Of a stretch of DNA of 64,000 nt, positions 54,074-62,477 are shown piece after piece. Every line of letters begins with the position of its first letter. Position 1 is the first letter of the stretch. The position numbers were made by a program, and so were the translations under genes. Below the pieces are notes generated by a model that saw nothing but the letters and a program-made list of their open reading frames with translations, made no database searches and was not told the DNA's origin. The stretch is taken from positions 1 to 64,000 of the forward strand of contig NZ_JAGTPK010000018.1 of NCBI RefSeq assembly GCF_021147775.1, given 5' to 3'. The stretch comes from Pseudomonas californiensis. GTDB taxonomy: Bacteria > Pseudomonadota > Gammaproteobacteria > Pseudomonadales > Pseudomonadaceae.

Positions 54074-56404
54074 TCAGTAGCGTACGCTGGTTGGCGAGAC
54101 TTGCGGCTTGAGCAGTTGCATCTGCTGGCGATAGTCATCGGTGACCTGACGCGCCTGGCTGCTGCTGGTGATGACACGCGGCGTGATCAGCACAATCAAC
54201 TCGGTTCGGTCCTTGGATTTACTGGTGTTGCCGAACAACCATTTCAACCCCGGTATACGTCCCAGATAAGGCACAGCGCTGACCGATTCGGCATTGTCCT
54301 GCTTGATCAGGCCACCCAGCAATACAGTCTGGCCGCTTTGGGCTGCGACTTGTGTCGCCACCGAACGTGTCGAGATGCGCGGGTTGCCGTTGGCGTCTGC
54401 CGCGCCACTGCTGTCGGCATCGCTGACCTGCTGTTGAATGTCCATGTACACCAGGCCGCCCGGATTGATGCGCGGCACAACGTCGAGGATCACACCAGTC
54501 TGCACGTATTCGACACTGCTTAGCGTGGTGTCAGAGGTGTTGGTGTTGACCGTGGTCTGGCTGATCGGGATGTTGTCACCCACCTGAATCTGCGCCTGCT
54601 GGTTGTTCATCACCACCAGCGAAGGAGCAGACAGCACTTGCGTGCGACCGTTGGTTTCCAGCGCATGCAAGGCGATCTGCAGATTAGTGCTGACAAAGGA
54701 ATAGAACAGCGAATCATTGGCGCCCAACCCCGCACCGCCACCGCCTAGCGCACCCTGGCTGCCAGCGGTGTTGGCGACAGTGGTGCTGGCAGAATTACCC
54801 GCCAGGCGCCCGAGGTACCACTGCACCCCCATGTCCAGTTCGCCGGTGAGTTTGACTTCCAGAATGCGCGTCTCGATCTGTACCTGCAGCGGCGGATTGT
54901 CGAGGCGTTTGATGGCCGACTCGATTTCCTTCCATTGCGCGGGGCGCGTGCGCACCAACAACTGGTTGCTGCTCTTCTGCGCAGTGATGCGGGTGCTGGA
55001 ATCCAGTGACTTGCTGTTACCGTTGCCGCCACCCGCTTCATCGCTGGCAGCATCAGGATCGCCACCGCTCTGATCGTCGCCCTCTTCGCTGTCATTGCTG
55101 CTCTGATTGTTCATGCCTTGGCTGTTGCCAAAGCCACCACCATTGCTCATGCCCATACCGCCGCTGCTGTTACCGCCCAGCCCGGTGGAACCATTCATGC
55201 CGTTCATGCCGTTCATGCCGCCACTACCGCTGCCATTGAGCGACGACAGCGTGGCGGTACGCAGACCTGGCGCCACCTTGGCAGGCGAATCGTCCTTGAT
55301 CGCGCCCGTGCCGTAGATTTGCCGCAGGTACCTGGCGAGGTCGGTAGCCTTCATGTTGCGCACGTCGTACACGTACATTTGCGGCTCGTTGCCGCCGCCT
55401 TCGTCGATGGTGTGAATCCATTCGCCGACTTCGCGCAGGTATTCCGGCTGCGACGAAATCGCCACCACCGAATTGGTCCGCTCGATGGGCAGGAAGCGCA
55501 CCATCCCCGCCAATGGCATGCCGCTTTCCGGGCCGAACATCTTCTGCAGCTCGGGCATCAGCTCACTGACGGATGCACGCTGCAGGCCGAAGACGCCGAC
55601 CGACATTCCTTTGAGCCAGTCCACATCAAAGGTATCAATGGTGTCCTGGTAATTGGCCAACTCATCAGGCGTACCGGCAAGGCTCAGCACATTGCGCGCC
55701 GGATCGACCAGCAGGAAAGCGTTCTCCCGGGCGAACGGTTTGAGCAGTTTCTGCATCTCGGTCGCCGAAATGTAGCGCAGCGGGAACAGCCGCGCCGACA
55801 TGCCGGCCGACGGTTGCGCCACAGCCATTTCTGGCACCAGTTTGCCGGCAACCGCCTGATTGGACGGCAGGATCACGTAGCGGTTGCCCTGCTTGATCAT
55901 CGCGTTGTCTGTCCAGGACAACAGCGTTTCGAGGATCGACAGTGACTGCTGCTTGTTGACCGGTTTGGAGGTGGAAAAGCTCACATCGCCCTTCACGCCT
56001 TGGGCGATGGTGTAGTTCTCGTGCAGCAGGTCGCCCATGATGCTGTTGATCACGGCCTGAATCGGCTGATTGGTGAAATTGAAGACGATGTCACCTGCCT
56101 CACTTTCGCGAGGTGCCGGGGCTGCCGTTGGCTGTCGGATGAAGCGCTGATTGCCCTTGATGATCTGGCGTTGTGGCGAGGTCGTCGCTGGTTGGGGATT
56201 GGTCCCGACGGGTGGCTGTTCACTGCGCGGGTCTACCGGCGGACGCTGTGAACCGGTTCCCTGGAGCGCTTCCTGCAGCATGCCATTGTCGGGGTCGAGA
56301 GTGTCTGGCCGTGACGCGCAGCCGCCAAGGGCGACGGCGGTGGCCAGGCAAAGCAAGGGTGTGCGCAAGGTAGCGATGGCGGAAACTCCAGAAAAGGTAC
56401 CCAT
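54074..56404 (-). CDS. gspD: T2SS secretin GspD (lipoprotein, HxcQ-like)
   Basis: The 776-residue outer-membrane pore of type II secretion. It has a lipoprotein signal (CLATAVALGGC), unusual for secretins outside the Hxc type and allowing targeting without a pilotin. Periplasmic N domains run from about residue 100 to 500; an insert of about 80 low-complexity residues (about 385-465, rich in Gly, Asn, Met, Ser then Asp/Glu) sits inside them. The secretin core follows (TNTSDTTLSSVEYVQTGVIL, VPYLGRIPGLKWLFGNTSKS, RTELIVLITPRVI). The ATG at 56404 overlaps the stop of the upstream gene (TGATG); a GTG three bases earlier is also possible. Last gene of the operon. Confidence 0.95.
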   Translation of the reverse strand: MGTFSGVSAIATLRTPLLCLATAVALGGCASRPDTLDPDNGMLQEALQGTGSQRPPVDPRSEQPPVGTNPQPATTSPQRQIIKGNQRFIRQPTAAPAPRESEAGDIVFNFTNQPIQAVINSIMGDLLHENYTIAQGVKGDVSFSTSKPVNKQQSLSILETLLSWTDNAMIKQGNRYVILPSNQAVAGKLVPEMAVAQPSAGMSARLFPLRYISATEMQKLLKPFARENAFLLVDPARNVLSLAGTPDELANYQDTIDTFDVDWLKGMSVGVFGLQRASVSELMPELQKMFGPESGMPLAGMVRFLPIERTNSVVAISSQPEYLREVGEWIHTIDEGGGNEPQMYVYDVRNMKATDLARYLRQIYGTGAIKDDSPAKVAPGLRTATLSSLNGSGSGGMNGMNGMNGSTGLGGNSSGGMGMSNGGGFGNSQGMNNQSSNDSEEGDDQSGGDPDAASDEAGGGNGNSKSLDSSTRITAQKSSNQLLVRTRPAQWKEIESAIKRLDNPPLQVQIETRILEVKLTGELDMGVQWYLGRLAGNSASTTVANTAGSQGALGGGGAGLGANDSLFYSFVSTNLQIALHALETNGRTQVLSAPSLVVMNNQQAQIQVGDNIPISQTTVNTNTSDTTLSSVEYVQTGVILDVVPRINPGGLVYMDIQQQVSDADSSGAADANGNPRISTRSVATQVAAQSGQTVLLGGLIKQDNAESVSAVPYLGRIPGLKWLFGNTSKSKDRTELIVLITPRVITSSSQARQVTDDYRQQMQLLKPQVSPTSVRY

Positions 56405-56934
56405 CACAGGGTGGAATCGTTGGTTAAGGTAATCGGGGGCGTGCTCGAAGGCGGCGGCAGGCGCGGCGCGGGCAAGCGCAGGATCTGAGTGTTGCCATCG
56501 AGGCTGAAAGTGGCTTGCATCGGTTCCAGGGTGTCGAGGGTCCAGCCATTGGCCAGACGCTCACCCTGCCTGACTTTCAATGCCGGACCGCTGGCCTGCC
56601 GGATCAGCGCTACACGCATCGACCCATCCAGAATCACCCCTGTCAGTGTCAGACCAGCCAGGCTGGTGGCCTGCGCATCGGCCTTGCGGATGGCAATGTC
56701 CGGGCGACGATCAGGGCTGAACAAAGGGGTTTTCCAGGTATTCGACAAGCTGTCCAGTGTTGCGACCGGAGCGCTACGCACCTGCGCTGACTGATCGGTG
56801 GGGTTGCGCGGTGCCTGTTCGGGCAGCCAGTCGGGCGAGTGCGCCACGCCGCTCAGGATCATGGCGACAAGGCCCGCCAGCAACGCAGCCAGACCCAGCA
56901 ACGACCATTCGAACGGGCGCAGTGAACGGATCAT
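56404..56934 (-). CDS. gspC: T2SS GspC-like inner-membrane protein (HxcP position)
   Basis: A 176-residue protein with one N-terminal membrane helix (EWSLLGLAALLAGLVAMILS), a Pro-rich linker and a homology-region domain (SLAGLTLTGVILDGSMRVAL, then VRQGERLANGWTLDTLEPMQ) typical of GspC/PilP-type proteins that contact the secretin. It has no PDZ or coiled-coil domain, so it is a short GspC (also annotated GspN in some genomes). The gene lies directly before gspD and after gspM, the order seen for hxcZ-hxcP-hxcQ. Confidence 0.75.
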   Translation of the reverse strand: MIRSLRPFEWSLLGLAALLAGLVAMILSGVAHSPDWLPEQAPRNPTDQSAQVRSAPVATLDSLSNTWKTPLFSPDRRPDIAIRKADAQATSLAGLTLTGVILDGSMRVALIRQASGPALKVRQGERLANGWTLDTLEPMQATFSLDGNTQILRLPAPRLPPPSSTPPITLTNDSTL

Positions 56935-57542
56935 TGCTCTGCCTCCCCGGCACTGGCCGGTTGCAGATAACCCCGTACCAGCAGGTGCGCCACCAGCTTG
57001 CCTGCGCCGCCACTGGCAGGTGCATTGGTGTCACGGCGCAGGCTCATTTCATCAATGAACAGGAACGGACGCTGGTATTCGAGTGCGTGCAGAATGGCGG
57101 TCAATGGCTCGATGGCGCAGTTCAGGGTCAGGCTGACTTTGACTTGTCTATATGGCTCGGCGCTGTCCTGTTCAGGTGTGATCGGCATGCGTTGCGTCAG
57201 TGCGCAACCGCCGCCGGTGTTGGCCTGGCTGCTGATCAGATCGGCAATGCGCTGCATCAGATCGGCGGCCACGGCACTGGGGTCGTCGCCGGGCAACAGG
57301 CTGGTGCTGCTGGCAGGGTCACGCCGTGCCTGATCCAGTTGCTCACGCAAGATGTCGCCCTGCTGCAACAGACCGGCATAGCGCTGCTGTTGCTCACGCA
57401 GTTGATCGGTCTGCTCGCTGATATCGCGCAACGGTCCGGCGAACCAGCTGTCGATCAGCAGCCAGTAAGCGAGGTACAGCACCAGCGCCAGAATAATCAG
57501 CGCAGCGCCCCGCCGTTCGCGGCTAGTCAGTGGACGACGCAT
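56931..57542 (-). CDS. gspM: T2SS protein GspM
   Basis: A 203-residue bitopic inner-membrane protein with a short basic cytoplasmic end (MRRPLTSRERRG), one helix (AALIILALVLYLAYWLLI) and a periplasmic coiled-coil then ferredoxin-like domain. It supports GspL in the assembly platform. The ATG at 57542 lies 20 bases inside gspL; the longer open frame further upstream reads through gspL in another frame and is rejected. Its stop overlaps the next gene by ATGA. Confidence 0.83.
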   Translation of the reverse strand: MRRPLTSRERRGAALIILALVLYLAYWLLIDSWFAGPLRDISEQTDQLREQQQRYAGLLQQGDILREQLDQARRDPASSTSLLPGDDPSAVAADLMQRIADLISSQANTGGGCALTQRMPITPEQDSAEPYRQVKVSLTLNCAIEPLTAILHALEYQRPFLFIDEMSLRRDTNAPASGGAGKLVAHLLVRGYLQPASAGEAEQ

Positions 57543-58632
57543 CGGCGCTCTCCTGTTGCGGGCTCTGCTCACGCTGGGTCTGGCCCTGATGAAGGTGCGC
57601 ACGCAGTGAGTACTGGTCCTTGCCGGTTTTCGCGTCAGGCTGGATGACGCCCTGGAACTGGGCGTTGTCGAGGCTGCGACAATCCTTGGCACGGGCGATC
57701 AAGGCGCTGGCCTTGGCGCTCTGACCCGAGAACGCAACGTCGGCGCTGTCGCTGATTTCCAGATGTTCGATCCAGGTGTCGGCGGGCAGGCAGGCGGTCA
57801 GTTCGCTGAGCAGCGCGGACAGTGGCGGTTGTGCGGCCTTGCGTTGCAGCAGGTAGTTGGCCGCGCCACGGGTATTGGTCAATTGCTGGCGAAGTTGCTG
57901 CACTTCGCTGACCTGGGCCTTCTGGGCCTGGACGCTGGCACGCATGTCATCAAGCAGGCGCTGTCGGTCATTCAGCCACAACAGCATGGCGCTGAGCAGC
58001 AGACCGACACACAGCCAGACCAGCCAGCGCTGCAAACGGTGGCTGGACCGTGACTGTTGCGGGCGTTGCGCAGCAGGCATGAGATCAATGCCCATGCGTT
58101 GCCCGGTCTTGCCATCGGCCATCGTCTGGTTCAGGGCCACATCCACTGCATCCGGGCGAAACCCCAGCGCAGTGCAATCAATCAGAATGCGGTCCAGCCG
58201 CTCGCGGGCAATCGCCACCAGCGTGACCTGGATAAAGCTCGACTGCCGACTGTCCTGGCGGGCGACAAAATACAGTTGGCTCGCATCGAAAGGCGTGAAA
58301 CGATCCAGCTCGTAACCGACCACGGTCGACAGGTTGCGCGCAGCCGCGGCTGGCAATTGCAGGCTCTGAACCAGCACCTGCGAGTGCGGCAACAGCAGAA
58401 TACGGCGCACGTCGGCAGCCGATGCTTGCACCGGCCCGGCCAGCGGCCAGGTGTGGACCTGCTCGATATTTTCGTGGACCAGCCACTGGCGCAGCCGAAG
58501 CGGCAGACAGGCGCGCAGCTCTGCGACCCACCATTGCCAACCACGCTGCGCGGGGCTGCCACGCCATTGCTGGGCAACGCGCTCACGCAATGCGGCGACA
58601 GGCGCCAGACGTGCTGAAACGGATGAATTCAT
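57523..58632 (-). CDS. gspL: T2SS protein GspL
   Basis: A 369-residue protein with a cytoplasmic actin-like domain (about residues 40-220; VQSLQLPAAAARNLSTVVGY, TPFDASQLYFVARQD), a membrane helix (LQRWLVWLCVGLLLSAMLLW) and a periplasmic PilN-like domain (LLSELTACLPADTWIEHLEI). It links the GspE ATPase to the membrane platform. The ATG at 58632 overlaps the gspK stop by four bases, which fixes the start; an open stretch upstream is not coding. Confidence 0.88.
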   Translation of the reverse strand: MNSSVSARLAPVAALRERVAQQWRGSPAQRGWQWWVAELRACLPLRLRQWLVHENIEQVHTWPLAGPVQASAADVRRILLLPHSQVLVQSLQLPAAAARNLSTVVGYELDRFTPFDASQLYFVARQDSRQSSFIQVTLVAIARERLDRILIDCTALGFRPDAVDVALNQTMADGKTGQRMGIDLMPAAQRPQQSRSSHRLQRWLVWLCVGLLLSAMLLWLNDRQRLLDDMRASVQAQKAQVSEVQQLRQQLTNTRGAANYLLQRKAAQPPLSALLSELTACLPADTWIEHLEISDSADVAFSGQSAKASALIARAKDCRSLDNAQFQGVIQPDAKTGKDQYSLRAHLHQGQTQREQSPQQESADASSTD

Positions 58633-59363
58633 TCTTGCCAACGCAACACCCGATAGGGTTGTGCGCCTCCCTCCGATGGGCTCAATAAAACAGTGGTTTG
58701 TAACAGGGCTGTCACCCCGCCCGGTCGTTCTGCGCGGCTGTCGATGGTCAATACTTCGCCGGGATCGGCGCCCACCGCGCTTTGGTTTGGCAAGTTCAAA
58801 GCCCGGCGCAACAGCGCTGAGGCATAGGCGGCATCCGGCCGGTCCAGACCGCTCCACAAGGTCACTTCGGGCAGCATTTGGGCGTATAACGCCTGATTCA
58901 TGCCGGGCAATTGGCGCACCTCTTCAATCACTCGCAATGGCGACTGACCGTCATCCCGTTGCGCCTCCAGGGCCTGGGCGATATTGCTGGCCAGACCTTT
59001 GGTCGCTCCGCAGGCCTGCAGCAGACGAGCAACGTCGGCAGCTGCCGCGCTATTAAGATCAAGCTTGCCGCGCTCACTGCGCACGCTGACGAGCAGTTGC
59101 GTATCGTCCAGTCGCAGCGCTACCGATCGGCCATCAGCCACCCAACGCTTGCGCTGCGCAGGGTCGAGCAGGCCTTGCACCGCCATGTTCAAGCCCCCTT
59201 CAGCAGCCAACAGCGCTTGCGTGTGTTGCCGCAACCAGAGCGCCTGTCGACTTTCCAGCTGGACCCAGCCTGCCATCCCGCCCAGCAACAGACTGAGCAA
59301 CGCGAGCACCCAGAGCACCAGCAGCAGAGCCACGCCCTGCTGGCGGTCAGCAAAAGACTTCAC
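58629..59363 (-). CDS. gspK: T2SS minor pseudopilin GspK
   Basis: A 244-residue minor pseudopilin, the largest of the tip complex. Prepilin site RQQG-VALLLVLWVLALLSLL lacks Glu at position 5 of the mature chain, as is characteristic of GspK. The inserted helical domain includes KLDLNSAAAADVARLLQACG and DDGQSPLRVIEEVRQLPGMN. It is short for the family (about 280-330 in Xcp-type systems), consistent with the compact Hxc type. Confidence 0.9.
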   Translation of the reverse strand: MKSFADRQQGVALLLVLWVLALLSLLLGGMAGWVQLESRQALWLRQHTQALLAAEGGLNMAVQGLLDPAQRKRWVADGRSVALRLDDTQLLVSVRSERGKLDLNSAAAADVARLLQACGATKGLASNIAQALEAQRDDGQSPLRVIEEVRQLPGMNQALYAQMLPEVTLWSGLDRPDAAYASALLRRALNLPNQSAVGADPGEVLTIDSRAERPGGVTALLQTTVLLSPSEGGAQPYRVLRWQE

Positions 59364-59992
59364 TGGCCGCCTGCCCCACCGGAAAGATCCAGTCGCAAGG
59401 CGACCACTTCACTGACCCAAGGCACCGCACCGTTGACGTGCATATCAATGCGTACCGCACCCGGCAGGCGATTGGGCCATGGCCAGTTGTTCATCCAGCC
59501 GGTCGGCTTGCGTTCAGGCGACAGGCCCCGGTAGCTGAAGCTCAGCGACTCCACACGCTGTAGCAAGACCTGCGGCTCACCCCAGGGCTTGAGCACAATG
59601 CCATTTGCCGAACTCTGGATCTGGGCAAACATCACTTCAAGCGCGCGCCGCCCCTTTGGGCCCTTGAGCTCGATCACATGGCGTTGAATCCCGCCGCCCA
59701 GCTCACCGGGCAACGTCGCGACAAACGCCAGACGCTGCTCGGAACCCTCGAAAAATCCGCTGTTTTCGTCGTCTTCAGCAGACGGGTCCAGCGGCAATGC
59801 CTGCCCGATAGAAGAACGCAGAAACGCCTGCGCCGCGCGTGTTTCATCAAGGCTCACCGTGTAACGCTCAGCCTTGAGCACCGCACGGTTAGCCCCCAGC
59901 AATGCACCTGCCACCAGCACCAGAAGCACACCCAGCAGACTGATCACCAGCAATATTTCCAGCAGCGTGAAACCACGCTCGGCGCTTCTCAC
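59360..59992 (-). CDS. gspJ: T2SS minor pseudopilin GspJ
   Basis: A 210-residue minor pseudopilin with the prepilin peptidase site RSAERG-FTLLEILLVISLLG including Glu5. The soluble part has LQRVESLSFSYRG and ends VVALRLDLSGGAGGQ. It assembles with GspI and GspK at the pseudopilus tip. The genes gspI-J-K overlap by ATGA at each junction. Confidence 0.92.
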   Translation of the reverse strand: MRSAERGFTLLEILLVISLLGVLLVLVAGALLGANRAVLKAERYTVSLDETRAAQAFLRSSIGQALPLDPSAEDDENSGFFEGSEQRLAFVATLPGELGGGIQRHVIELKGPKGRRALEVMFAQIQSSANGIVLKPWGEPQVLLQRVESLSFSYRGLSPERKPTGWMNNWPWPNRLPGAVRIDMHVNGAVPWVSEVVALRLDLSGGAGGQ

Positions 59993-60360
59993 GTTCCAGC
60001 CCCGGTCACTGCGCCACGCAGGCGCAAGGTGCTGAACCGGGCACGCCGTTGATGCTCGTCCAGCGTCAGGTCAAGGCGAAACAGTCTTGCCTGCCCATTG
60101 CTGCCTGAGACCTGGCGGATGTCCAGCGTCCAGTCGATGCCGGCCAATGATCCCTGACGCGTCCCGTTTTCCAGCGGACCAGCGCTTTCCTGATCCAGCA
60201 CTGTGCGGGCGGCGTAACTCAGCCGATCACTGCGCGACACCTGTTGCAACGACCGCGCGCTCTGTCCGAATGCCACCAGCAGAACCCCACTGCATACCGC
60301 CATGACGGTCAGCGCAGCGAGCATTTCCAGCAGAGTGAACCCTGCCTGCGAGGTTTTCAT
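59989..60360 (-). CDS. gspI: T2SS minor pseudopilin GspI
   Basis: A 123-residue minor pseudopilin with the cleavage site TSQAG-FTLLEMLAALTVMAV (Glu5 present) and the usual GspI length. The C-terminal half (GIDWTLDIRQVSGSN) fits the small beta-sheet. Its ATG overlaps the gspH stop by one base. Confidence 0.92.
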   Translation of the reverse strand: MKTSQAGFTLLEMLAALTVMAVCSGVLLVAFGQSARSLQQVSRSDRLSYAARTVLDQESAGPLENGTRQGSLAGIDWTLDIRQVSGSNGQARLFRLDLTLDEHQRRARFSTLRLRGAVTGAGT

Positions 60361-60794
60361 TACAAGGACCGGACCTGGACACTGCCGGTCAACCAGCCAA
60401 TATCAATACGCCAGCGATGGCTGCCATCAGCCACCAGCACGTTGCCGCCACTCGACCCACCGTCAGGGTAAAACTCCACCGCAGAGCCCAGATCGGAGGC
60501 GGTCTGCAACGTCACCCGCAAACGCTCGGGCCAGCGCTTCTCGCGTTTGCCCGGTGCCCTGAACGTCATGTGATGCAGATCGAATTCAGTTCTCGCCGGC
60601 TGGCCGGTGACGATGGCGCGTACCCGCGTAGCACGTAGCGCTTCGACCATCTCGCCAACGGCGCGACGTTCGCTGGCCGCACTCAAACCCTGTTGCAGAC
60701 CGAAACCCACAAGGCCGATTGCGATGCTCATCAAGACCAGCACCACCAACATCTCCATCAGGGTAAAACCACGGTTTGCGACAGGCGCTCTCAT
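60360..60794 (-). CDS. gspH: T2SS minor pseudopilin GspH
   Basis: A 144-residue minor pseudopilin with the site VANRG-FTLMEMLVVLVLMSI. The body includes RRAVGEMVEALRATRVRAIV and ends with GGNVLVADGSHRWRIDIGWL, a GspH/FimT pattern. It caps the growing pseudopilus on GspG. The start lies 8 bases after the gspG stop. Confidence 0.92.
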   Translation of the reverse strand: MRAPVANRGFTLMEMLVVLVLMSIAIGLVGFGLQQGLSAASERRAVGEMVEALRATRVRAIVTGQPARTEFDLHHMTFRAPGKREKRWPERLRVTLQTASDLGSAVEFYPDGGSSGGNVLVADGSHRWRIDIGWLTGSVQVRSL

Positions 60795-60802
60795 GCCGGT
60801 AC

Positions 60803-61249
60803 TTACTCCCAGTTGCCCAGGTCAGCGCTATAACCTTCGCCACCCGGCTGACCGTCCTGGCCGTAGAAAATCAGGTCAAAGCTGCCGTGCTGGCCAGGGA
60901 AGCGGTAGCCGAACGCATGGCCGAACGGGTCTTTGAGGTCCGAAGGCTTGGCGTAAGGACCATTCCAGCCCGACACGTTGCCGGGTTTTTCACTCAACTG
61001 CTGCAGCGTCTTGGGCGGCGAACCGACGTCCAGTGCATAGCTCTCGATTTTCATGCCAAGGCTGGCCAACTGCGCCTTGCCTGCACCGTACTTGCCTTTG
61101 TCGACATTACCGCCGACCTGACGCACGACAATGGTCGCCACGATGCCCAGCAGCACGATAACCGCGAGCATTTCCAGCAACGTGAAACCGCCCTGTCGGC
61201 GTGCAGTCTTGAAGTGTGTACGGCTGGAGCGTGTACGGCTAAAGCTCAT
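60803..61249 (-). CDS. gspG: T2SS major pseudopilin GspG
   Basis: A 148-residue major pseudopilin. Cleavage site RRQGG-FTLLEMLAVIVLLGI with Glu5, then the conserved AQLASLGMKIESYALDVGSP, LQQLSEKPGNVSGWNGPY, PSDLKDPFGHAFGYRFPG and SADLGNWE, including the calcium-loop region. The ATG at 61249 has GAGGAA 9 bases upstream; an ATG at 61270 would add seven residues. No prepilin peptidase gene is present, so PilD encoded elsewhere must process it. Confidence 0.94.
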   Translation of the reverse strand: MSFSRTRSSRTHFKTARRQGGFTLLEMLAVIVLLGIVATIVVRQVGGNVDKGKYGAGKAQLASLGMKIESYALDVGSPPKTLQQLSEKPGNVSGWNGPYAKPSDLKDPFGHAFGYRFPGQHGSFDLIFYGQDGQPGGEGYSADLGNWE

Positions 61250-61274
61250 CGGGATGGTTTCCTCGTTCATGAAT

Positions 61275-62477
61275 TCAGATATTGCTGGTCAGGCTCATCA
61301 GCGGCAGCATGATTGCCAGCATGATTACCGCGACCATGCCCGCCATCACGACAGTCAACGCCGGAACCAGCGCGGCGAGCATACGGTCGATGCCGCGCTT
61401 GGCCTCGACGTCGAACACATCGGCCACCTTGAGCAGCATGCTGTCCAGCTCGCCGGCCTGTTCACCGACCTCGATCATTTGCAACGCCAGGTCCGGCAGC
61501 AGAGGTTGTGCGCCGAAGGCACTGGCCAGAGTGCCGCCGCCTTTCACCGATTCGGCGGCCTGCTCGACCTGTGCCTGCAGGGCGCGATTGGTGCAGACCT
61601 GACGGGCGATCACCAACGCTTGCAGCAGCGCGACTCCATTGCTCAGCAGCGTGCCAAGGGTCCGGGTCAGACGCGCCGCTTCGATACGCTGCAATAAAGG
61701 GCCAATAACCCGGATACCTAGCAGCCGGCGATCACGTCGCTCGCGGCGTTGCGGGTCGCGCATACGAATCGCCATGCTCCAACCCAGTACAATCAGCCCG
61801 GCAAACACTGCCAGACCGTAGTTACTCAAAAACTCACCCAGATTGAGAATGACCTCGGTGATTAACGGGATCGGTACACCAAGGTCTTTGAAAATCGGTA
61901 CGAACTGCGGCACTACATAGGCCAGCAACAAGGCCAGCGAGCCCAGCACGCCTACCACCAGAAACGCCGGGTAAATGAGCGCATTGATCACCTCACCGCG
62001 CAACAACTGGCTGCGTTCAAGGTAATCGCTCAACTGGCGCAGGGTGCTTTCCAGCGCGCCACCCGCCTCACCGGCGCGAACCATGCTGATGTATAAGGGA
62101 GAGAATTGGGTGCCCTCTTCCTCCAGCGCGACGGACAGCGGCTTGCCAGCTTTGACCTGTTCGCGGATACGCTCGATCAACGCCCTGGTCTGCGGTTGTC
62201 CAGGCTGTTTGAGCAGAATTCCAAGAGATCGTTCCAACGGTTGCCCTGCACCGAGCAATGTCGCCAGCTGTTGCGTAAAGCTGACCAGCGTCGCCCCGTT
62301 CAATTGACCGCTGCCCAGCGCACGCCGCAAGCCGCCCAGACTGGCGCTGTCAATCTGCAGCACCATCAGGCCGCGCTTGTGCAGCGCCGCAACGGCCGCT
62401 TCCTGATCGCGCGCTTCGAGCGTGCCGTTCTGAGCAGCGCCCTGCGCGTCCAGCGCGCGGTATTTGAACAGGCTCAT
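61275..62477 (-). CDS. gspF: T2SS inner-membrane platform protein GspF
   Basis: A 400-residue polytopic protein with two homologous cytoplasmic helical domains and three membrane segments (INALIYPAFLVVGVLGSLAL; YGLAVFAGLIVLGWSMAI; LVPALTVVMAGMVAVIMLAI). Marks are MSLFKYRALDAQGAAQNGTL, FTQQLATLLGAGQPLERSL, YISMVRAGEAGGALESTLRQ and QMIEVGEQAGELDSMLLKVA. Its ATG overlaps the gspE stop. Confidence 0.95.
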   Translation of the reverse strand: MSLFKYRALDAQGAAQNGTLEARDQEAAVAALHKRGLMVLQIDSASLGGLRRALGSGQLNGATLVSFTQQLATLLGAGQPLERSLGILLKQPGQPQTRALIERIREQVKAGKPLSVALEEEGTQFSPLYISMVRAGEAGGALESTLRQLSDYLERSQLLRGEVINALIYPAFLVVGVLGSLALLLAYVVPQFVPIFKDLGVPIPLITEVILNLGEFLSNYGLAVFAGLIVLGWSMAIRMRDPQRRERRDRRLLGIRVIGPLLQRIEAARLTRTLGTLLSNGVALLQALVIARQVCTNRALQAQVEQAAESVKGGGTLASAFGAQPLLPDLALQMIEVGEQAGELDSMLLKVADVFDVEAKRGIDRMLAALVPALTVVMAGMVAVIMLAIMLPLMSLTSNI

